A stretch of DNA of 64,000 nt from a virus. Every line of letters begins with the position of its first letter. Positions within the stretch are counted from its first letter, which is position 1. Under the pieces are notes generated by a model. The model did no database searches. It worked only from the letters and a program-made list of their open reading frames with translations, and had not been told where the DNA came from. The position numbers and the translations under genes were made by a program. Positions 36,414 through 44,802 of the stretch are shown here, one piece after another. Location of the stretch: positions 1 to 64,000 of the IMG/VR virus record IMGVR_UViG_3300020420_000009. One strand, written 5' to 3'.

Positions 36414-38641
36414 TGGCAGATGTAAACTTTAAAATTAAAAATGGTCTATCCGTAGGGGATACCGAGGTATTAGACAGCTCAGGTGATTTAACTGCAGCTG
36501 CATTCGGAACTGCAGCCCTAGAAAAAATAGATGACCAAGTAAACTCTTTACTAACAGCAGGTTCAGGAATATCATTATCATATGATGATTCAGCAGGAAC
36601 ATTAACAGTCACGAGAGACGCAGAGACAGGAGACATTGAAGGAGTCACTGCTGGAGACGGACTTTCAGGTGGTGGAACAAGTGGAACAGTATCACTTGCA
36701 TTAGACCTAAACGAATTAACAGCTGCAACAGTAGATGTATCTGCCGATAGTATACCATTCATAGATGGCACTGCAACAAGAAAAGAAAGTATTTCAGATT
36801 TAGTATCAGGAATGGCTGGAACAAATTTAACTGCAAGTTCAGGAACATTAGGAATTGCAGATTCAGTTATTAGAGGAAAGATTAGTGCAAGTGGAGATTT
36901 ATCATATAACTCTTCAACTGGTGTAATATCATTTACAAATGACGCTGGTGACATAGAAAGTGTTGTTGCTGGTTCAGGTTTAACAGGCGGTGGCACATCA
37001 GGAGATGTCACACTAAATGTTATAGGTGGTGACGGTATTACTGCAAATGCAAACGATATTGCATTATCTTCATCAGTTGCAGGCGACAATCTTTCATATA
37101 GTTCAGGTGTCCTAGCAGTAGAACAAAATTTAACAAATTCTTCTGCACCATATTATCATAGGTCAATAGTCACCGTATCAAGTGGTAAATTCTTATTTGA
37201 CGGTCAATCGTCCTCACAAGCTTTAAGACTAACACCAAATGTAGTCTATAGATTTGACCAATCAGATAGTTCAAACGGTTCACACCCATTAAGATTCTCT
37301 GAATCAGCAGACGGTTCAGAAATGACAGACGGTTATTTAATCTATAACAAAGTTGGAACTCCAGGCTCTAGTGGTTCATATACAGAAGTTGCATTCGACC
37401 AAGAATCAAACAATCCTATGTATTTCTACTGTTCAAATCACAGTGGAATGGGTAATACAGTTATACTTGGTGGTGCAGAGAATACAGATTCATTAGACGA
37501 AGGTTCGAGTAATCTTTATCATACCACTGCAAGAGCAAGAGCAGCTATAAGTGCTGGTGGTGACTTATCATACAACAGCACAACTGGTGTAATGAGTTTC
37601 ACAAACGATGCTGGAGACATATCATCAGTCGTTGCTGGAGACGGTTTAACAGGTGGTGGAACAACAGGAGATGTCACACTTGCAGTTCAAGTAGATGATA
37701 GTTCTATAGAAACAGATTCAGATACATTAAGAGTAAAAGCAAGTGGTATAACAAATGCCATGTTAGCAGGTTCGATTGCAAATGATAAACTTGCTGGTTC
37801 GATTGCAAACGCAAAACTTGCAAATAGTTCTATAACTCTAAACTCTAATACAGTTGCATTAGGTAATTCACTTACATTAGATACAGACGATATCGGTGAG
37901 GGTTCAAGTGCCCAATATCATACAACAGAAAGAGTTCAAGATGTAGTTGGAGCTCAGATTGCAACTAATGGTTCACATACAAATATTACTGCAAGTTATG
38001 ACGACGCTGGAGACGGTGCAGTCGACTTATCAATCACAGATGCAGTAATCAGAGGTAAAATATCTGTCACAGATTCAGGTGGAGACGGTTCACTTGCATA
38101 TAATAACTCTACTGGTGTAATAACATATACTGGCCCAAGTGCTTCAGAAGTAAGAGCTCACATAAGTGCTGGAACTGGTGTAGGATTCTCAGGTGGTGCA
38201 GTTAGTATTGGACAGGCAGTTGGAACAAGTGATAATGTGACCTTTAACAATTTGGTTGTAGGTGGAAACCTAACAGTCAGTGGAACTACTTCAACAGTTA
38301 GTTCTACAAATACAACAATTTCAGATGCACTTATAGAATTAGGAAATGGAACATCAGGTTCTCCTTCAAATGACGCAGGTTTGGTTATTGAAAGAGGAAG
38401 TTCAGATAATGTGTTTATAGGTTGGGACGAAAGTGCAGACGCAATCACATTCGGAACAGGTTCATTTACTGGTGCTTCAACAGGTAATTTAACAATTACC
38501 CCAAGTGCAGTTAACACTGGTGCAGTCACAATTACAAATGCAACAAATAATGGTGGAACTGCAAGAAACATATATCAGTCAACCTCTGCACCTAGTGGTT
38601 CAGACGGAGCAGTTGGTGATTTATGGATTCTATACTCCTAA
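36413..38641 (+). CDS. long modular tail fibre with a cupredoxin-like domain (742 aa)
   Basis: N-terminal NGLSVGDTEVLDSSG, then several shaft repeats (GSGISLSYDDSAGTLTV, GDGLSGGGTSGTVSLAL, LDEGSSNLYHTTARARAAI). Near the middle is a cupredoxin-type motif: H291, C340, H343, M346 (FYCSNHSGMGN), like the one in gp7. The distal part has LTVSGTTSTVSSTNTTISDALIELGNG. It ends SGSDGAVGDLWILYS. This is the largest fibre in the window and a likely receptor-binding protein; the host receptor is unknown. Confidence 0.7.
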   Translation: MADVNFKIKNGLSVGDTEVLDSSGDLTAAAFGTAALEKIDDQVNSLLTAGSGISLSYDDSAGTLTVTRDAETGDIEGVTAGDGLSGGGTSGTVSLALDLNELTAATVDVSADSIPFIDGTATRKESISDLVSGMAGTNLTASSGTLGIADSVIRGKISASGDLSYNSSTGVISFTNDAGDIESVVAGSGLTGGGTSGDVTLNVIGGDGITANANDIALSSSVAGDNLSYSSGVLAVEQNLTNSSAPYYHRSIVTVSSGKFLFDGQSSSQALRLTPNVVYRFDQSDSSNGSHPLRFSESADGSEMTDGYLIYNKVGTPGSSGSYTEVAFDQESNNPMYFYCSNHSGMGNTVILGGAENTDSLDEGSSNLYHTTARARAAISAGGDLSYNSTTGVMSFTNDAGDISSVVAGDGLTGGGTTGDVTLAVQVDDSSIETDSDTLRVKASGITNAMLAGSIANDKLAGSIANAKLANSSITLNSNTVALGNSLTLDTDDIGEGSSAQYHTTERVQDVVGAQIATNGSHTNITASYDDAGDGAVDLSITDAVIRGKISVTDSGGDGSLAYNNSTGVITYTGPSASEVRAHISAGTGVGFSGGAVSIGQAVGTSDNVTFNNLVVGGNLTVSGTTSTVSSTNTTISDALIELGNGTSGSPSNDAGLVIERGSSDNVFIGWDESADAITFGTGSFTGASTGNLTITPSAVNTGAVTITNATNNGGTARNIYQSTSAPSGSDGAVGDLWILYS

Positions 38642-38647
38642 TAAATA
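38640..38647 (+). promoter_or_regulatory. weak late promoter-like box (AATAAATA)
   Basis: AATAAATA overlapping the previous stop, 20 nt before the ATG at 38668; ACAGGA serves as Shine-Dalgarno. A variant box with low certainty. Confidence 0.3.
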
Positions 38648-38667
38648 GGAGACATACAGGATAATTT

Positions 38668-40071
38668 ATGGCGTCAGGTTCACAGAAAGTTAAAACCCCA
38701 TCAGGTTGGAATGCAACTCAAGGTGCATGGGTCAAGACAGGCCCGTCTACTTGGAAAGCAGTTGACCAAATTTATATTAAAGCTCCAGGCGGGTGGAATA
38801 ATGCTTCAGGTCAAGAGGCAGTGCAACAACCTTATCCATATATTGCACAGGGTGGTTCTCCATATATTGCAAATGCACAGAACCCATATCCCTATATTGC
38901 AAATGCACAGGAACCAAACATTAGGTCAGCACAACAACCTTATCCTTACATTGCAGACGGTGGGTCACCTTATATTGCAAATGGACAGGAACCTAATATT
39001 AGAAACCAACAGGAACCAAATATTCGTTCTGCACAGCAACCGTATCCATATATTGCAAATGCACAGGAACCTAATATAAGAAACAGACAAAATCCGTTTA
39101 CATACGACCATAGGTCACCTTTTACATATAATCACAGAAGTCCTTTTACATATGACCATAGGTCACCTTTTACATATCGTAATCCGTTTACTTACAATCA
39201 TAGGTCACCATTTACATATAACTATAGGTCACCGTTTACATACAGAAGTCCTGTGAGTGCTCAGGAACCTAATATTAGGAATGGACAGAACCCATTTACA
39301 TATCCAGCAAATATTCAACAACCGAATATTCGTTCTGCACAACAACCGTTTACATATCCAGCAAATATTCAACAACCAAATATTAGGAGTGCTCAACAAC
39401 CGTTCACATATCCTGCGAATATTCAGCAACCTAATATAAGAGACGCTAGGACACCGTTTACCTATCATGCAAGACAGCCGGGCAGTGCAAGACAACCAGT
39501 TCCTTTCTCATATCAAAGTCCATATATCGGAACTGCAAGACAACCAGTTTACTACCCAGGCGGTGGTTCACCAGGCTTCGGTGGTGGTTGTTTCGCAATG
39601 GGAACTATGATATGGATGAGCGACAATACATACAGACCAATCGAAACTATAGAAATTGGAATGTCAGTAATGACATTCGGAGAATCAATAGAGGTTGGAG
39701 TGGTCGAAGAACTTATGCAGCCTAGAGTGTGTGGGTTATACGATATAGAAGTCAACGGTAAAATTACTGGTGTGACTGGAGGACACCCATTCTTAGTTCA
39801 AGATAAAGGGTGGTGTGTTATAAACATGGAAGACTGGGAGCAAGAAGTTGCTGACGGTGTTGCTTGGGGTGGAGAAGTCTCAGGTGTAATTGAAGAGGGT
39901 GATATCCTTGTAGATTCATTATCATTGATTTTAAATAATCAATCGAATGCAAAGGTATCTAATATTAACAAATTGGAAGGAGAACATGAGGTCTATCACT
40001 TGGCTCGTGTAAGTGATAATGCGAACTTCTTTGCAAATGACTTTGTAGTCCATAACTTACAGAAGAGATAA
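38668..40071 (+). CDS. Tyr/Pro/Gln-rich repeat protein 2 with a C-terminal Hint (intein-like) domain
   Basis: The N-terminal 50 residues (GWNATQGAWVKTGPSTWKAVDQIYIKAPGGW) have a fibre-tip style. Residues about 55-295 are repeats such as AQQPYPYIAN, QEPNIRN and RSPFTYNH. After a Gly-rich linker, residue C308 starts a Hint domain: CFAMGTMIWMSDNTYRPIE, the block-B type TGGH (T370, H373), and a C-terminal VVHN (H462, N463) followed only by LQKR. These are the catalytic positions of inteins and hedgehog-type self-cleaving domains. The likely reaction is self-cleavage at C308 or ligation to a nucleophile; it does not interrupt a host protein, so it is not a classical intein. Confidence 0.75.
   Translation: MASGSQKVKTPSGWNATQGAWVKTGPSTWKAVDQIYIKAPGGWNNASGQEAVQQPYPYIAQGGSPYIANAQNPYPYIANAQEPNIRSAQQPYPYIADGGSPYIANGQEPNIRNQQEPNIRSAQQPYPYIANAQEPNIRNRQNPFTYDHRSPFTYNHRSPFTYDHRSPFTYRNPFTYNHRSPFTYNYRSPFTYRSPVSAQEPNIRNGQNPFTYPANIQQPNIRSAQQPFTYPANIQQPNIRSAQQPFTYPANIQQPNIRDARTPFTYHARQPGSARQPVPFSYQSPYIGTARQPVYYPGGGSPGFGGGCFAMGTMIWMSDNTYRPIETIEIGMSVMTFGESIEVGVVEELMQPRVCGLYDIEVNGKITGVTGGHPFLVQDKGWCVINMEDWEQEVADGVAWGGEVSGVIEEGDILVDSLSLILNNQSNAKVSNINKLEGEHEVYHLARVSDNANFFANDFVVHNLQKR
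38830..39550 (+). repeat. in-frame DNA repeats of the octapeptide protein 2
   Basis: Tandem units of about 24-30 bp. The unit AGGTCACC(T/G)TTTACATA recurs many times between 39110 and 39250, and CAACAACCG followed by TTTACATATCC or similar recurs up to 39410. The repeats are coding. Confidence 0.8.
39589..40071 (+). other. Hint domain (self-processing) of repeat protein 2
   Basis: Codons for residues 308-467. The catalytic positions Cys (first residue), TxxH and a terminal His-Asn are all present. The residue after Asn is Leu, not Cys, Ser or Thr, so splicing to a C-terminal extein is not expected; N-terminal cleavage or trans-ligation, as proposed for A-type bacterial intein-like domains, is more likely. 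Confidence 0.7.
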
Positions 40072-40072
40072 T

Positions 40073-40867
40073 ATGCCATTTTATCAAAGTGTATATGCAA
40101 CTCAAGCAAGACAACCAGTTCCTGCGAGTTATCAGAGCCCATACGGAACTCAGAATCCTTACATTGCAAATGCAAGACAACCGTTTACCTATAATTATAG
40201 GTCACCGTTTACATATCAAGCACCTGCTAGAAACCCTTTCACTTATCATTATAGGTCACCCTTTACATATCAAGCACCCGCTAGAAACCCTTTCACCTAT
40301 AATTACAGGTCACCATTCACCTATCAGGCACCTGCGAGACAGCCTTTTACTTATCACTATAGGTCACCGTTCACTTATAGAAATCCAGTATCAGCACAAG
40401 AACCAAATATCAGGTCAGCACAACAACCGAATATTAGAGATGCACAATCACCAAGTAATGCACAACAACCTACTATTAAGTCAGCACAAGAACCAAACAT
40501 TAGGTCAGCACAGGAACCTAATATTAGGGACGCAAGACAACCTTCTACATATGATTATCGTTCACCTTCAACATACGAAAGACAGGGTCAAACACCTTTC
40601 ACATATGACCATAGGTCACCTTTAACATATTCACATAGAAGTCCGTTTACATATAGTAATCAGAACCCTACAACTTATGCAAGACAGGGTCAGACACCAT
40701 TTACTTACAACTATAGAAGTCCTTCGACATATGCAAGACAAGGTCAGACACCTACTACATACAGTAATCAAAACCCGACTACTTATGCAAGACAAGGTAG
40801 AACACCAGTTATTAGGTGGGACGGAGTCTTACAACAACAATGGCCTGGAACACCGATATCTAGTTAA
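40073..40867 (+). CDS. Tyr/Pro/Gln-rich repeat protein 3 (264 aa)
   Basis: Almost entirely repeats: NYRSPFTYQAPARNPFTYHY, QEPNIRSA, RQGQTPFTYNY and similar. It starts 2 bases after the stop of protein 2 and shares its consensus. The very short N-terminus and the terminal RTPVIRWDGVLQQQWPGTPISS are non-repetitive. No Hint or other domain is present. It may be a partner subunit of protein 2. Confidence 0.55.
   Translation: MPFYQSVYATQARQPVPASYQSPYGTQNPYIANARQPFTYNYRSPFTYQAPARNPFTYHYRSPFTYQAPARNPFTYNYRSPFTYQAPARQPFTYHYRSPFTYRNPVSAQEPNIRSAQQPNIRDAQSPSNAQQPTIKSAQEPNIRSAQEPNIRDARQPSTYDYRSPSTYERQGQTPFTYDHRSPLTYSHRSPFTYSNQNPTTYARQGQTPFTYNYRSPSTYARQGQTPTTYSNQNPTTYARQGRTPVIRWDGVLQQQWPGTPISS
40165..40800 (+). 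repeat. in-frame DNA repeats of octapeptide protein 3
   Basis: A 48-bp-type unit (TATAGGTCACC(G/C)TTTACATATCAAGCACC..) repeats at about 40195, 40250 and 40305, followed by single octapeptide repeats. Arg is coded AGG before Ser TCA here, which avoids GATC. Confidence 0.8.
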
Positions 40868-40876
40868 TTTTAGTCA

Positions 40877-40884
40877 ACTAAATA
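40877..40884 (+). promoter_or_regulatory. weak late promoter-like box (ACTAAATA)
   Basis: ACTAAATA 10 nt before the ATG of the glycosyltransferase gene; variant box, no Shine-Dalgarno in between. Confidence 0.3.
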
Positions 40885-40894
40885 CATTTATATT

Positions 40895-42556
40895 ATGGAT
40901 ACTTTTGAATATATACAAACCCTAGACCGAGCAAAAGAGTTATTCAAACCCTATACTTCTTATGAGGATATGCCTACAAAGCAAGTTCAATTAGGTCAAC
41001 TCCCTGTTCCAAAACATAGAAAAGATACAGACGAAACAGAAGAAGTGTGGAGATACATTATAGATGAATGTATGCCTCCAATTAGATTAGTCACTTGGAA
41101 AGATATAAAACCTTTAATGGATAGTAAAGAGATTATGTCATGGGGTGGATTAGACCACAACGCATATCAATACTTAAATTATCTACATAAAGGTTGGACA
41201 GAAGAAAATAGACCCGACCACCCTCTCAAAGGTGGTTCTATGGATTATATGAATGCAGACGGTGAATACGAATGTCTTACTCAACCTACAATAAAAACAG
41301 CTTATGATAGGATAAAGTTTGCAGACAAATATGGATATGTAGAAGGAACTCAAGAATATGAAGACTTAATGAATGGAGTTATAGATATAACTCTTGATTC
41401 TGAAAAAGAAAATACAATATGTTCTATTTACTATCACGCTGCAAAAGCTCATTGGTTAATAAATGATATACAAAAGAATGGTCTCTGGCAACCTATTCAA
41501 GGTCTTACACACTACACAGGAAATCCAGGCGGTAAACATTCTTTATCTATACACCCTGGCTCAATGAGAAGTAGGTCTTTTCAATCAATGGATTATCCCG
41601 ATAATACTTGTCTTGTCACTGATTATAGTAATTGTTTTCCTAATCACCCTCGTTTAAGTATGGAAAATATAAGAGATTATTGGTTCTCTCTAATACCTAA
41701 AGAGGGTAGAAATGTAAATGCAATTTATACAGACCAAAGAAAAATAGAGTTTAGTCCCTCTTTAGTTCAAGGTGGTGGAACTGATTTTAGAAAATATGTT
41801 TATGCATATAATAAGAAAGTGACAAAGTTATGTAAAAAGAAACCTTTAAACATATACATTGGTTATGATTCTTCTCACGATAATATTATACATGAAGTTT
41901 GTGAAAAGTCAATACATGATAGCATAGAAAGGTCAAAAAGTAAAGGCGCAGGAGCGGATTACTTTAACGATTTTGAAATAGAAACTAAATTACTTGACAT
42001 AAGCAAAATAAAAGATTATAATAGAGACTATGCAAATCAATCTACTGAATTTACATATAGTAGATTTTTAATTCCATATCTAGAAAACTATGAGGGGTTT
42101 AGTATCTTTATAGATAATGATTACATATGGAAGAGAACTCCTTTACCATTTTTCTATTTTCTTGACCCCGACCATGCTGTTGCTTGTGTGCAATATGATT
42201 TTGAACACCATGACAGTGTAAAAATGGGTGGAGAAGTAAATATATCATATCCTAAAAAACTATGGTCTAGTATGATGATATTTAATAATGGACACGAAGA
42301 TTGTAAAAAGTTAACACCCGAAGTTGTTAATAATCAGTCAGGTAAATATTTACATCAGTTTGAATGGACAGATAAAATTAGTAAAATACCTCATGGAAAA
42401 ATTGCAACAGAAGGATTTGAAACAGAATGTCTTGATTCACACCATGCAGTCCATTATACAAGGGGTGGGCCATGGATAAAAGGCATGGATTGTTCAAACA
42501 TAAATATGTTAGAACAATTTTATAAAGTGAAAAGCACCTTGCCAACAAACAAATAA
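40895..42556 (+). CDS. bifunctional-looking protein: ParB-fold-like domain plus GT8-like glycosyltransferase
   Basis: The N-terminal half holds a domain (about 180-262) with HWLINDIQKNGLWQP, SIHPGSMRSRS and HPRLSMENIRDYW, which matches the 273-aa protein at 7209 (WLVHNIKTQGLY, AHPGQFRVHA, FPKLSFEDWW). The C-terminal half (about 317-550) looks like a GT-A glycosyltransferase: IYIGYDSSHDN at the start of the Rossmann-like fold, FTYSRFLIPYLENYEGFSIFIDND with a DxD-like DND at 407-409, and HAVHYTRGGPW near the end. Its placement between repeat proteins and hydroxylase genes suggests that it modifies a virion protein. The sugar and acceptor are unknown. Confidence 0.65.
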   Translation: MDTFEYIQTLDRAKELFKPYTSYEDMPTKQVQLGQLPVPKHRKDTDETEEVWRYIIDECMPPIRLVTWKDIKPLMDSKEIMSWGGLDHNAYQYLNYLHKGWTEENRPDHPLKGGSMDYMNADGEYECLTQPTIKTAYDRIKFADKYGYVEGTQEYEDLMNGVIDITLDSEKENTICSIYYHAAKAHWLINDIQKNGLWQPIQGLTHYTGNPGGKHSLSIHPGSMRSRSFQSMDYPDNTCLVTDYSNCFPNHPRLSMENIRDYWFSLIPKEGRNVNAIYTDQRKIEFSPSLVQGGGTDFRKYVYAYNKKVTKLCKKKPLNIYIGYDSSHDNIIHEVCEKSIHDSIERSKSKGAGADYFNDFEIETKLLDISKIKDYNRDYANQSTEFTYSRFLIPYLENYEGFSIFIDNDYIWKRTPLPFFYFLDPDHAVACVQYDFEHHDSVKMGGEVNISYPKKLWSSMMIFNNGHEDCKKLTPEVVNNQSGKYLHQFEWTDKISKIPHGKIATEGFETECLDSHHAVHYTRGGPWIKGMDCSNINMLEQFYKVKSTLPTNK

Positions 42557-42577
42557 TATGGTATACTGGAGATTATT

Positions 42578-43153
42578 ATGAATGCATTAACTTATTGTGA
42601 GTTTGGAAATCTACAAATTAGAAAACCAAACGGATTAGAATATCGATTTGAAAATGTCGATAAGCCTGAATTAGGTTTTGATTATGAGGTTTTAATATAC
42701 GACCAAATAGAAGTCAAAGTATTAAAATGGGAAGAAGGAAAACCTTTAGAAGAACAGGAAACATTACCTTTATCTGAGACAGATAGAGATAGTATTGAAA
42801 AATATATTTCAAATTCAGAACCACCTATGGGTGTAAATTTGAATAATCAATTTATCGGTGAAATTAATAGAGCTGCACGAGAGAATATACAATTACAATC
42901 ACAGAAACATGGTTTTGATGATTTCTTTGAATGTATATATGCTGGAAGAGAAGGTTCTGCTCACCCTTATAGGTCAGACGCAAGACGAGTATTAGAATAT
43001 GCAGATGCAACTAATAATGTTCTTGACGGTCTTTTCAGAGAAATATCTGTCACTAGAGAAGATACTTTAAAACCTATAGAAGAATATCTTTTGGCTTTAC
43101 CTACTCCCTCAAATTTGAAGGACGGAGGATTTAATGCCGAACATAAACTTTGA
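42578..43153 (+). CDS. uncharacterised protein, possible tail-fibre assembly factor (191 aa)
   Basis: The N-terminal half (LTYCEFGNLQIRKPNGLEYRFENVDK...VLKWEEGKPL) is beta-rich. The C-terminal half (FDDFFECIYAGREGSAHPYRSDARRVLEYADATNNVLDGLFREI) is helical and resembles the last part of small phage tail-fibre assembly proteins, but the match is not strong. A Shine-Dalgarno (CTGGAG) precedes the ATG. It overlaps the next gene by 20 bases. Confidence 0.55.
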   Translation: MNALTYCEFGNLQIRKPNGLEYRFENVDKPELGFDYEVLIYDQIEVKVLKWEEGKPLEEQETLPLSETDRDSIEKYISNSEPPMGVNLNNQFIGEINRAARENIQLQSQKHGFDDFFECIYAGREGSAHPYRSDARRVLEYADATNNVLDGLFREISVTREDTLKPIEEYLLALPTPSNLKDGGFNAEHKL

Positions 43154-43871
43154 TTCAATCGAACAGGTTGATTTAGACTCACCTTTTTATATTACCGAGG
43201 CACCTCTTGGTAATAAAATATATGTAATAGACAATTATCTTGATTCGTCTCTACACCATGCAATAGACCAATACCTAAATCACTCTACCTCATGGTTAAA
43301 AGGTAATGAGGTTAGTGGTGGAAAGGGAAGAGGTGGATTACCTAATCACCAACTATGGGGAGCTTCATATTTTAGAGGAAGAGATATTGGTGACGGCAGA
43401 AAAGAAAAAGTTATATGTGAATCTCATAGACATGGTATCCCTCATTTAATGAATTGGTTTGATAGAAAGATTAGAACAGATTTTGGTTTTGAATGGGTTA
43501 GGTTTCAGTATATGGGAACTAATTCACAAACACATGGTTTAGACGGAAGTAGTCATTCAGATTGTAGTCCTCATGATAATTATAATCTCTCTTTTTTATA
43601 TTACACTAATACCTTTTGGAATGATAATTGGGGTGGTGATTTGAGATTTTACGATAGACATGTTCCTACAGGTGCAAGAGAATTAATGAACAAATATGAA
43701 ATAGGAAGAGTTGCATTCAAACCAAATAGGTTATTAATGTTTGACGGAAGAATAGAACATGGTGCAGAATCCCCTTCTAAAGAAGCAAGATATATAGATA
43801 GGAAGTCTATCGTTTTGAGAGGAGACGAGATTAGACTATTAGACGAGAAACAAAGATATGCCAACTGTTGA
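43134..43871 (+). CDS. 2-oxoglutarate/Fe(II)-dependent oxygenase (P4H-like)
   Basis: The 245-aa protein has the double-stranded beta-helix iron site: HSD (H141, D143), a distal H209 in EHGAE, and R223 in YIDRKSIVL as the 2-oxoglutarate anchor. A WGGDLRFYD segment and FKPNRLLMFDGR further match prolyl-4-hydroxylase-type enzymes, which hydroxylate peptide residues (commonly Pro). It lies in an overlapping cassette with the neighbouring genes and follows three Pro-rich repeat proteins, so those repeats are attractive substrates (inference). Confidence 0.8.
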   Translation: MPNINFDSIEQVDLDSPFYITEAPLGNKIYVIDNYLDSSLHHAIDQYLNHSTSWLKGNEVSGGKGRGGLPNHQLWGASYFRGRDIGDGRKEKVICESHRHGIPHLMNWFDRKIRTDFGFEWVRFQYMGTNSQTHGLDGSSHSDCSPHDNYNLSFLYYTNTFWNDNWGGDLRFYDRHVPTGARELMNKYEIGRVAFKPNRLLMFDGRIEHGAESPSKEARYIDRKSIVLRGDEIRLLDEKQRYANC

Positions 43872-44802
43872 ATTTAGAACATATAATCCCGAAGCTTTTC
43901 AAAGATTTAAACCAGTCGTTGCAAAAAGTTATATGCCAGAATGGTGGAAGACTGCAAAGATTAAAATAGACCATAGAGGTTTAGCTGCTCAAACTATAAG
44001 GTCTTGTCCAGCAATGGACGATTATTTAAAAACTGGTTGGTATATTATTACTGCATGTGACATTCCTGTTATGAATGGTGAAACTTGGGATTGGCCAGAC
44101 GGTGGAGAAAGTTTTACAACAAGAGTAGAAAACTTAGACGGAACTGATAATTTACAATATTCTCCAACTCACCCAGCTGCACAGTTTCAAGATTCATTTG
44201 AATATATGGGTGACGAAGGGCCTGTAAAAGATGCATTCAAAATGGGAAATTTTTGGAACATAACTACACCTCCAGGCTATTCAGTTTTTTTCATAGACCC
44301 ATTCTTATTTCAAAATAAATTTTTTGCAGTATGGCAAGGTATAATTGATACAGATACTTTTAACTTAGGTATGGATAACGCACAAATTATTTTTTATCCA
44401 AAGGTAAATCATTCTTTTGTGATACCAAAAGGAACTCCTATATTACAAATAGTTCCTTTTAAAAGAGACGAGTGGAAGTCAACATTTATATACGGTAAAT
44501 CTAAAGATTGGTATAACACACATGGTGTAGTAGAAGAGTCAATGCAAAAATGGCAAAAGGATTTTGGTTTACAAGACCCTTATACAGGACAAACTGTGCC
44601 AGTCGAAGATAGATTAAATATCGGTGGATATAGAAAGGCTGGGTTTAAAAGTAATAAAGCTACTTTATATAATGAAGGTGACAATCCACCACCTGAATGT
44701 CCTATGCATAGAAAAGAAGAGGTTCAGTTGGAAATGGATTTTAAAGAAAAACAAAGAAGTATGACAGACTTAAATTGGGACGGACATGAAGAAAGGGATT
44801 AG
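43858..44802 (+). CDS. uncharacterised DUF6065-like protein
   Basis: The 314-aa protein contains MPEWWKTAK, CPAMDDYLKTGWYI, NFWNITTPPGYSVFFIDPF, GIIDTDTFN and VIPKGTPILQIVPFKRDEW. This run of TPPGYS, GI.DTD and I..GTPI.Q..PF.R is shared by a family of marine phage and bacterial proteins (DUF6065, from memory). It may be a jelly-roll/cupin-like fold. It overlaps both oxygenase genes, so it likely works in the same modification process. Confidence 0.6.
   Translation: MPTVEFRTYNPEAFQRFKPVVAKSYMPEWWKTAKIKIDHRGLAAQTIRSCPAMDDYLKTGWYIITACDIPVMNGETWDWPDGGESFTTRVENLDGTDNLQYSPTHPAAQFQDSFEYMGDEGPVKDAFKMGNFWNITTPPGYSVFFIDPFLFQNKFFAVWQGIIDTDTFNLGMDNAQIIFYPKVNHSFVIPKGTPILQIVPFKRDEWKSTFIYGKSKDWYNTHGVVEESMQKWQKDFGLQDPYTGQTVPVEDRLNIGGYRKAGFKSNKATLYNEGDNPPPECPMHRKEEVQLEMDFKEKQRSMTDLNWDGHEERD

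Noticed and set aside
36394-37089. 231-codon open frame on the minus strand of the 742-aa fibre gene
   Set aside because: Ser/Pro-rich antisense of a Gly/Thr/Ser-rich fibre; such long shadows are common where stop codons are rare in the opposite frame.
39589-40071. Classical intein with a homing endonuclease
   Set aside because: No endonuclease motif or C-terminal extein is present; the domain ends the protein. It is better described as a Hint/BIL-type domain.
38830-40800. CRISPR-like array of short repeats
   Set aside because: The repeats are in-frame coding units without spacers of uniform length, and no cas genes are present.
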